Source: Cladosporium sp. IMV 00045 (lineage: Eukaryota; Ascomycota; Dothideomycetes; Cladosporiales; Cladosporiaceae). From it: a stretch of DNA of 16,081 bases. The stretch spans positions 1 through 16,081 of the forward strand of contig MSJI02000319.1 in NCBI GenBank assembly GCA_001931905.2. Reading direction: 5' to 3'. This document shows positions 7,957-14,983 of this stretch, piece by piece. Under the pieces are notes generated by a model, which had not been told where the DNA came from, did not search any database, and saw nothing but the letters and a program-made list of their open reading frames with translations. Both the position numbers and the translations under genes were made by a program. The stretch's first letter is position 1, and the number at the start of each line of letters is the position of its first letter.

Positions 7957-9567
7957 ATGGGCAGGCTGGAGTATCTCGAGCGGTTAGCCTTGGGGCGATC
8001 GGCATTTCAACCTCCTACAGAAACAGGCACAGATCAGAACGGCACCGGCAGCCATGGCTCACCAGAAAGCCAGATTGATACTACAACCACCTCTGGAGTC
8101 TCACAGCCTTATGTTCAGCAATATGATTCCAAAGGACGACCAGTCAACCCGGAGACAGAAGAGCAGAATGCCAAGCTCCGACATGCCTCAAACGAGGTCC
8201 TCGCTCTGGTAGGCGTTGTAGAGCGCAAAGATTCCGCCGATGCCCGGATGCAACTTGACGTAACACTCAAGCGTGCCATGAGGGAGCATTCGCTGATATC
8301 AGAGGACAATCGCGGTACGGAGCTTCGAGCCCTCGCAGATGTGGTGTCATGGTTCGTACTTTGGTTGCCAACTGTTCTTGTTAGGCGAATTCAGGTTGGC
8401 CTCTATTCAACAGACACGACGTTCCTCGATATTGTGCGCAGTGAGGCAGGCATGATCTTCAATCACGGTTGGCGTGGGGCAGTACAGGGTCTTCTCCCAG
8501 GCGCAGGCGTTGCCATTCTACACAAGGTTCTCTGGCAATTTCTCGCCATCATCGCCGAAGAAAGTATTGGTGCGCTACAGAACAAGATTGTCGCCTCTAA
8601 GATCCGTCGTCGCAAAGCAAAGCGACTAATCAGGTCACTCACTGTATTCACCGATATCCTTTTAGTAGGCATCGACATGCTCCTGCTTCCTCTGGAAACT
8701 TATTCCATAGCTCGCCAATTGAACATTGCTCCGCATACACCTTGGCGTCCGCTCCTTACGACTCACCTACCATCACACACTCGCACCGCTTACGCCACGA
8801 TGTTCTCGAGCCCTTTCTCATTCCTCAAGACCTCTGCCCCATATCTCATAGGATACGGCTTTCTGACCCGCGATCCAAGCCCCGAAGCTCCCGCCTTCAA
8901 CGACGTAACATCCTACCGCTTACCGCCTATCAGTGAGCCCATCAGCACTAGTCCAAATCTGTCATCATCCGCTCTGAACGATCCTTTTGGAGCAATACTC
9001 TATTCTACCTGGTCAATCCGGCAAAAGTTCATCCATTTCGTAGGTTGGAACATGTACGAAACCCAACGTCCAGGCTCGATGCACGGTTGGGAGACAGACA
9101 TACATTACGAGTCACCGGATGAGTTCTACGACCTTGGAGTCGTCACTCACAGGAGCACAGCCCTCGCGCGATTACCGGCGACATTATTGGGCATGCGCAT
9201 TGACATGTTCCTTGTCAAGATCTTGCTGCTGCCCATTGAGGGACTGGTCATGCGCAAAGTAGCGAGTAACTATATCTCGTCTGGGATGCCCGTTACGATG
9301 GCTGCAATATATTCGAATGTGGGAAGTGCGGCATCGGGTACTTGGGGTTTGCTACCAGCAAATTCAGGACGGTCAGGATGGGTCGGCCATTTGAGCCAGC
9401 TTGGACTTAGCATGGCTGTGCATCTGGGCGTTGAAGCGGTCTGCTTTGCTTGCATGTATGGGCTTGTTAAAAAGCAGGGGGCGTCGAGCTTTGGCTGGGG
9501 AAGCCGCAGTGACAAGGGGGAAGATAAAGAAGTTCCTTCAACTAGAGAAATCGAAAGATATCCGTGA
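7957..9567 (+). CDS. Predicted mitochondrial membrane protein with degenerate carrier repeats (Ugo1/SLC25A46-like?)
   Basis: 536 aa, open without introns; the ATG at 7957 has G at -3 and G at +4. Residues 1-80 are polar and probably disordered. The rest alternates hydrophobic and basic segments. Three spaced motifs resemble the PX[DE]XX[KR] signature of mitochondrial carriers in decayed form: LPTVLVRRIQ (137-146), LPLETYSIARQ (244-254) and LPIEGLVMRKV (425-435). HGWRGAVQGLLPGAG (170-184) resembles the G...GLYRG...P block that follows the first motif in carriers, and SNVGSAASGTWGLLP (453-467) resembles the third. This three-fold layout with lost charges matches the non-transporting outer-membrane group (Ugo1 in yeast, SLC25A46 in animals), which acts in mitochondrial fusion and membrane shaping. 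That role is inference; I did not recognise an exact orthologue. The linker 255-420 is long and carries a Ser/Pro-rich loop near 305-345. The stop TGA lies inside GTGAGT, a consensus 5' splice site. Confidence 0.6.
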   Translation: MGRLEYLERLALGRSAFQPPTETGTDQNGTGSHGSPESQIDTTTTSGVSQPYVQQYDSKGRPVNPETEEQNAKLRHASNEVLALVGVVERKDSADARMQLDVTLKRAMREHSLISEDNRGTELRALADVVSWFVLWLPTVLVRRIQVGLYSTDTTFLDIVRSEAGMIFNHGWRGAVQGLLPGAGVAILHKVLWQFLAIIAEESIGALQNKIVASKIRRRKAKRLIRSLTVFTDILLVGIDMLLLPLETYSIARQLNIAPHTPWRPLLTTHLPSHTRTAYATMFSSPFSFLKTSAPYLIGYGFLTRDPSPEAPAFNDVTSYRLPPISEPISTSPNLSSSALNDPFGAILYSTWSIRQKFIHFVGWNMYETQRPGSMHGWETDIHYESPDEFYDLGVVTHRSTALARLPATLLGMRIDMFLVKILLLPIEGLVMRKVASNYISSGMPVTMAAIYSNVGSAASGTWGLLPANSGRSGWVGHLSQLGLSMAVHLGVEAVCFACMYGLVKKQGASSFGWGSRSDKGEDKEVPSTREIERYP

Positions 9568-9784
9568 GTGGACGGTTTGTTGAGAAGTCGAGATCATCCT
9601 CCCTGTCCCAGCAGTCCGGCTTCACTCCCACATTGAAGCTGCTCGTCACCGCCCTTTCACCGGTCACCATGAAGACATCCGTCATTGCTTCAAGCATTCA
9701 CATGCGTCCGGCAGATCCCGTACCGCGCACGTGCCCAGCATCAGAAAATAAAAACACCGCAATCTCTCGCGCTCTCAACTTCAT

Positions 9785-9799
9785 CCACCACCACCACCA
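9785..9799. repeat. (CCA)5 simple repeat
   Basis: Five uninterrupted CCA units just downstream of the carrier-like gene. In one frame it reads as five histidines, but that frame has no other gene-like character. Probably non-coding. Confidence 0.8.
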
Positions 9800-9845
9800 C
9801 TGAGCCTGCGCTCTACTTACCCCCAACGTGTTTTCTTACTGCGGA

Positions 9846-10240
9846 CAAACCGATATCTGCCGAGCTACCTAGCAGATCCATTCGAAGGACTCACCATGCA
9901 GCTTCAGCGACGCCTTCGTTGGCCTCCACGCTGAAGACGCAGTGAGCTCGCTCAAGTCGATACATGCTGCTCGTCGCATGTCCATCGATGACACCCACCT
10001 TTTACTCACTTAGGGAGGCTGCGGCCGCCGTCAATTTACACCCTACTCAAGCCGATACACGCTGAGCTGCCACTTTTTGTGTGTCCATCGAAGACATCTT
10101 CACCCAATTCGGGGACTGCGGTCGCCAAAACAATTCAAAACTCAGAGCTCAAGTCGATACACGCCAGTCTAGCATCCATCGCCTACCCACCGAGAGCATG
10201 CTCACTCACACCGGAAACTGCGGTCATCGACAACAAGTCA
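9846..10240. repeat. Degenerate tandem array, unit about 95-105 bp
   Basis: Three copies are anchored by CTCAAG(T/C)CGATACA(T/C)GC at 9951, 10046 and 10148, spaced 95 and 102 bp apart. Within each, the anchor is followed by a (T)GTCCATCGA(T/A)GACA-like block (weaker in the third copy) and then by a GG(G/A)(G/A)(G/A)CTGCGG(T/C)C block (about 10014, 10111, 10213). A weaker fourth copy upstream begins near 9846 (ACAAACCGATATCTGCCGAGCT) and carries ATCCATTCGAAGGACTCACC. The units are diverged enough that the array is old. Unit length is not a multiple of three throughout and no frame stays open across it, so it is not a repeat-protein gene. Confidence 0.6.
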
Positions 10241-10907
10241 TTTGCAGAAGTCAGTCCGCACCGACTTGACAGTCTTCGGGTGCCTGTCGAGAACACCCTC
10301 ACTACTTTTCAGATCCTCAGTCACCATGCGTGACTCGAAGTCAACAACCACAAGTGATAGCTGGGTCCCGAGCCTGGGAATTCTCCTACCAAATCCGAGG
10401 GTTTCGCTGTCTTCCCCATTCGATTTATCCTGTACTCGCCTTGCCCCTTTTCCATCCCTCAACTCTCCCTGGCCTGCGATAGACGAGGTGCTTGCCGAGA
10501 CAAACTACTGAGGCCCTCATTCTATCGACCACCTGCTCCTTCAACCTCCGGGAGTCTTCCTCAACAAGACAGTTTGCGAACATGTCGAGCAAGCCGGCCA
10601 AGGGAACGAACCTCTCGCACCTCACGAGGCACGTGTCTGAACAAACGGCACAAGTGGTTGTCGAAGACATAGCCTCGCTCGAAGCCTCCCTCGACAGCTA
10701 CTCACGCACGCCAATTTGGTGCCGCTTTTATCCAGCGTGGCCATGTGGAAAATGAACATGGGACGACAAATCTCTGCTCTTCAGCAAGAACTGCCTAGTA
10801 GGTGCTTGTCGTCAGCATGTGCTAATTACATCCCTGCCTTTTGCACACATCGCCCGTCGCTACAACCGATCGAATGGCTCGGTGAGGGTTTGGAACTGGC
10901 CCTGAGG

Positions 10908-11181
10908 AGGCGGCGAGGACCATGGGGTCTCGGACAGGGCGGCGCCAAGCGCCACCGCAGGATCTTGCTCGACAGCATCCAGGGCAGTCTCTCTTCCCCA
11001 GGCAGAGGGAGGCGAGGATCTCAAAAAGGGCGGCGCCAAGCGCCACCGCAAGATCTTGTACGAATGCATCTTGATCAGTCTCTCTCTCACACACAGCAAG
11101 GACGGCAAGGGTCTCGGAAAGGGTGGCGCCAAGCGCCACCGCAAGATCTTGCTCGACAGCACGCAGGGGAAGACCCCATAG
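10908..11181 (+). pseudogene. Triple tandem array of histone H4 N-terminal-tail sequence
   Basis: Three copies of a 91-93-bp unit each encode GGAKRHR(K/R)IL, the H4 tail around Gly13-Leu22. Copy 1 (10926-10985) reads GLGQGGAKRHRRILLDSIQG. Copy 2 (11011-11058) reads GEDLKKGGAKRHRKIL and then diverges. Copy 3 (11098-11178) begins KDGKGLGKGGAKRHRKIL, continues LLDSTQGKTP-like sequence and stops at TAG (11179-11181), tracking H4 from about Lys5 to Pro32. Copy 1 is one base out of frame with copy 2; copies 2 and 3 share a frame. The GCC of the AKRH block recurs at 10944, 11035 and 11128. No copy has the histone fold or an H4 start codon, so no H4 can be made from here. Copies 1 and 3 share the changes Arg23 to Leu and Asn25 to Ser, so they descend from one altered fragment that was then duplicated. 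Copies 1 and 2 end in CAGTCTCTCT pyrimidine tracts running to a CAG. Confidence 0.75.
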
Positions 11182-11402
11182 CCGGAAAGCTGGTCAAACC
11201 CGGTCATTGAGAGGACGTCCCAAATCTGACAAACTCAATCTCGAGCCCGATCACAAGCTATGCTCCAGGTGAATAATGTCACATCTTCGTTGCTGCAGCC
11301 TGAACCGTCTGCGCGCAATTTCAATGACAAAGGCTCTTCCACGAGATATTCTTCCTCGGTACAAACTTGCTCGGCGCAGTACTCACCGCGATTGCATCGA
11401 AC

Positions 11403-11675
11403 ATGGCAAATTGCGAATCGGAGGGCGACAACATGGCTACAGGTCAGCCAAATGCGTGCCACACTGTCAACGCAAAGACCGCCTTGGACTTCACTTGTCA
11501 TAGCATCGACCTGCTTGGTAGTAAGCTTCAAGAGCGAGATTCCGAATAGGATTGTTTTTCAGGCACCTTTTCCATCGGAACCGCAGTCACGTCGGCGGGG
11601 CAGATGGTGGCCTCCGCGAGTACTTCTGATGCGTTGAGGAGGGCGACCGAGAAGGTTGAAGTATTGGTATCATGA
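11403..11675 (+). CDS. Possible small two-exon ORF, unknown function
   Basis: Tentative. Exon 1 (11403-11520) starts at AACATGG, a good context with A at -3, and exon 2 (11563-11675) ends at TGA. The proposed intron (11521-11562) has GTAAGC and TTTTTCAG ends but is only 42 nt and lacks a clear CTNAC branch point. Splicing removes an in-frame TAG and gives 76 aa, with a cysteine-containing first half and a small-residue, partly hydrophobic centre (LLGSTFSIGTAVTSAGQMVA, about 37-56) followed by a charged helix-like tail. I recognise no family. It could be a small lineage-specific protein, a fragment of a decayed gene, or chance. Confidence 0.22.
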
Positions 11676-14068
11676 CAACGAGGAGGTTGGAGGATGGAAG
11701 GGGCATGCAGCATTCTGAGTCTGACCTCGTCACAAGAAGCCCTTGGTAGCCTGTTAGCTTAGGCGAGATCATATGAATACAAAGGACCCTTCTTCCATAT
11801 CTGTTTCTCCTCGTGTAATTGTAGAAGCTCTCCATGGCCGGGTCGGTGAGCTCTGAATCTGAAGTCTCAACTCGCCGCTTTCGAATTCAAGAGGTGTATA
11901 GATAGTGGACGGAGAGTCTCGTTCTAATGTTAATTCTTCCAATCGGCTGTTCATCAATTGCAACCTCGCCAGCGGCCATAGTAATTGCCTTCTTTACGCG
12001 ACGTGGAGTTCAATGGCCGCTATCAGACCCAAACCGTTTCTACTAATGCTGACCTCGTTGTCAGTTGTCCTTCATCAACCCGTATAAGACATCGTAGATG
12101 GATTTGATTACGAGTCACATTCTTGATATGATGGATCGCAAAGGATCTATCTCAGTACTTCTACATATCACTTCGGCGCTTTATGAACCGCTGGCAGGTG
12201 TCAGTCCTCAAGGAATTTCGCAAGCATCATCGTCATGCTCTGGCTCAGAAACCATCGAGATTGTCATCGTAGTAGCAAGAACAAAAAGCACTCCTCTGAT
12301 GCGATAACGTGGCGCTGCCAATCAATGCCACCCATAAGCCACGGCGATTGAGAAGGGACGCCTCACCTTCTCCCTTCGGCCTCGCGCCACGCACTGCATG
12401 CATACCAACATGCTGTACATGCAACTTGCACATCATCAACGAGGATCTGATTTGCGCCCATCCCCGCCACTTGCCTCCTGCGAGCTTCACATCCTTGTGT
12501 TGAACATTCTTCCCTGCAGCGCCCTCCTCGCCTACAATGTCGGAACACCTCCGCTTTCGGGTCCATCAAAGCAGATCGCGACTATCAGGGTCTGCCTTGG
12601 TTCAGATAGGCGATGTTAGAACTCAGAACGTGTGTGCTGTGTTGTTCGGGATCGCTGGTGAATTACATTGTCTTGACTATCCTTCGCACATTATTACCGC
12701 GCGGAAACGTCACAAAGGCTGGGTCGTATGCGACACAGAAAAGTAGAATTGATGATAGGCAGACTAGTGCCGAACGACGATCAATACGTTACCTTATGAC
12801 GATGGAAGAAAGTGCGCAAGAAAAAGGGACGACATGGTTTCTGGAAAAGACTGATGAAATTCCTAGGGCGGGATTTGCCTTTTCTATCGGAGCGAGTCTC
12901 GCGAGTGTGTGGTCACCTAAGGTAGGCAGAACATACTTCGTGGTTATCTCCTAGTCGCGACGGGCAGCAGACAATTCTAGTCGCAGTAGTGCTGTAGTTG
13001 GGACGCAGGGCATCGTATTCGATCAACGAAAGATAACATCCCATCGACTCCGCATTCGTCCAAACTGCCGGCTGTGTCGTCATGGTATGGCCCTGAGCCC
13101 CATCTATTGTTCGCGCGAAGATCCCCGTGGCTTGCCTCGCTTACCTGTGGTCCCGTCGGCCACAGAACAGTGGCTGGCTTGAAGAAGCGCGAGATGATCG
13201 GCCCCGATTATTTCTTCTACGAGCAAACTTTCGTCGCAAACAAGCACGCGATGTTGGAAGTTTGGAGCAAGGAAGGGAACAGGGTCACCGAAACCGGTTT
13301 TATGTCGACGTCAGCCACGTATTTTGACGAGGGCAAGAAGAGAAGAAGGTGGAGCTTGAGCCACAGGCTTTGTCTGGCCAGCATTCGTTCCTCATGGCAG
13401 CTAATAATTGTCGTTAGCATCTGCGTCTCGCCGGGTGATTGCTCCGAGCCAGTGCCGTTGGAAGGATGTCGGCGGTGAAATCCACGCCACGGGAGCGGTA
13501 CGGACATGTGTCTATGAAGCTTCCAGACTTTGGTCTGTTGCGAGGGAAGTCATTCCTGTGGCTTTGGAGATGAGGCATGTAAGCATTCCTCGATTTCAAG
13601 AGTATCAGCCTTGCACTATATAGCGAAACCATACGCCTCACGGGGAGTGTTGGTGCGACGAGGCGCGGACTATTCCAAGCCCCGATCGCAAGCGACATTG
13701 TCAGCGACTTTCTCGATCCAGAGACCCGGACTAGCAGCAATGAGGCGAGTGGGTAGTGGTAGTGCAGATCGAAGTGGCTTTCGATGCTCTTTCGCGCCTT
13801 TTCGCGCCCATCATCACCCGCAGCAGTTTTCTTGGCTGTGACGTGGAGTAGTTGCCCAGTAGTGCCACTTCCCTTCCAGTTCGGATGGTGTTAGTGGTCA
13901 GGTCGGATTGGGGCTGAGTTGTGGTGGTGGTGTGTCTGTCTTGTTCGTGTCGCGCCCTCAGGCTGTCGCCCTCTCTTTGCTTTCGCGCTGCCACACATGT
14001 TGGCTGCCACCCGTCTGCGCCGACCATCCCATCCCTGCGCCGCCCACTCTACTACTGCTGAGCCTGCC

Positions 14069-14090
14069 TGAGCCTGAGCCTGAGCCTGAG
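14069..14090 (+). repeat. (TGAGCC)3 hexanucleotide repeat in the leader
   Basis: Three perfect TGAGCC units plus a partial fourth (TGAG), with one further unit at 14059-14064 separated by TGCC. It lies in the leader or promoter of the zinc-finger gene and in one frame would read Glu-Pro repeats. That frame has no ATG over its whole length, so I treat it as non-coding. Confidence 0.85.
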
Positions 14091-14785
14091 AGAAGAAGTA
14101 GATCCTCAGGCCTTCTTCTCAACCTTTACACCCACCCCCTCACTCTCTACACACTCCTAGTCTCTTACACCCTACAACCCACCGCACGCCATACCAACAC
14201 GCTCGCACAGCCCGCACAATTTCATTCATTCACACACGACACTTCACTGCCTGTCAGGGGGTTTCGCGCACGCAGCCGCCACCGCAGCGTCAGCACCAGC
14301 ACATCGCCGTTGGGATTAGAATTTGCGACAGACCACCGCTGCTGCGCCTCACGCTGCCACCGCTGCCCACTAATAGCGAGCCAGAGCCATTCCATCCGGC
14401 CTCGCCCTGCCTCACGCCCCAACTTCACACGTCCTTTTGCCTCCCAAGGCTCTCCAGCACCACCACACATCGCCACATCCGGGCTTTGCCTTTGCAACGG
14501 CGCGAGTTCCACTCACACGCCGCGGACCGTCTCTTCCAACTCTCTGCCCTGTCTTGAATTAATCATTATTGTTGAAAATCGTCGCCTGCCCTTCTTGAAC
14601 GACTACTACTCTTCACGCCGCCACTGCCTTGCCCGCGCCCTGCCTGCCTGCTTGGAGGGATCTCTTGCGCCAGACGTCATACGCGACACGTGCTATGCGG
14701 CCCACCTGCTGCTCATTATTCCGGAGATTTGAATCATCACGATCGCTGGCGTCCATTTCCGTCTGCCAGCCCACCACGTAACAAG

Positions 14786-14934
14786 GTGCGTTTCCTGTCC
14801 AGTGGCAACCTGCACTGCCACCCTTGCCATGTGAGCGTCGGCAACCCGCGCGCTTCCCAAGCAAGTCTGTTGCCAAGACCTTCCCTCCACCTTCAAGTCG
14901 TCTTGAGTGCACGCTGACATGCGCGCATCTTCAG
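14786..14934 (+). other. Probable 5'-UTR intron before the zinc-finger CDS
   Basis: The acceptor side is strong: branch-type CTGAC at 14914-14918 followed 16 nt later by TTCAG ending at 14934. Two donors are possible, AAG/GTGCGT at 14786 (149-nt intron) or GTGAGC at 14831 (104 nt). Either way splicing would remove the ATG at 14919, whose frame otherwise overlaps the main start codon out of phase. It cannot add coding sequence in frame, because TAA at 14945-14947 lies in the main frame after the acceptor. Confidence 0.4.
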
Positions 14935-14983
14935 ATACGACCGATAACGTTCTACAACCGTACCCCAATGTCAACGTAGCCCT

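Larger units (their letters stand above)
9568..13850. other. Gene-poor interval with two tandem arrays and gene-like scraps
   Basis: About 4.3 kb without a gene I can name. No ORF on either strand shows a recognised domain. Listed parts are a (CCA)5 run at 9785-9799, a degenerate array of about 100-bp units at 9846-10240, the histone-H4-tail array at 10908-11181 and a possible small spliced ORF at 11403-11675. The remainder (about 11,700-13,850) has short ORFs in all frames. The most protein-like is a plus-strand frame at 13074-13478 rich in Lys/Glu/Phe/Tyr in its middle third, but it matches no family I know. There are no terminal repeats, reverse-transcriptase or transposase motifs, and no strong AT bias, so I cannot call the interval a transposon or a RIP-mutated relic. 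Confidence 0.6.
13850..14983 (+). promoter_or_regulatory. Promoter and long pyrimidine-rich leader of the zinc-finger gene
   Basis: More than 1 kb of C/T-rich plus-strand sequence with very few ATGs, typical of the promoter and long 5' UTR of regulatory genes in filamentous fungi. It contains a TGAGCC repeat (14069-14090). Upstream reading frames begin at ATGs at 13997 (24 codons plus stop, ending 14071), 14695 (28 codons plus stop, ending 14781), 14829 (ATG directly followed by TGA), 14919 (52 codons, ending 15077 inside the main CDS in another frame) and 14968 (ATG-TCA-ACG-TAG). Which of these are transcribed depends on the unknown transcription start and on the proposed leader intron. Confidence 0.55.

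Noticed and set aside
9685..10333. Short plus-strand ORFs across the 100-bp array as a repeat-protein gene
   Set aside because: Unit spacing is 95 and 102 bp, so the frame changes between units, and stops interrupt each frame.
10908..11181. A functional histone H4 gene
   Set aside because: The histone fold and the normal start are missing, the tail is repeated three times, and frames are broken.
10716..11210. A 164-codon plus-strand ORF over the H4-tail array, and two minus-strand ORFs of 105 and 115 codons
   Set aside because: The plus frame reads H4 only in copy 1 and goes out of frame in copies 2 and 3. The minus frames merely echo the tandem repeat. None looks like a functional protein.
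9568..13850. A transposon or RIP-mutated relic in the gene-poor interval
   Set aside because: I found no long terminal or inverted repeats, no reverse-transcriptase, integrase or transposase motifs, and no AT-rich, TpA-enriched composition. A repeat-library search was not possible.
13908..14732. A 274-codon plus-strand open frame in the leader of the zinc-finger gene
   Set aside because: It begins with TTG and contains no ATG codon anywhere in its length. Its composition (Ser, Pro, Arg, Leu, His) is what C/T-rich DNA gives in that frame. Better explained as promoter and 5' UTR.
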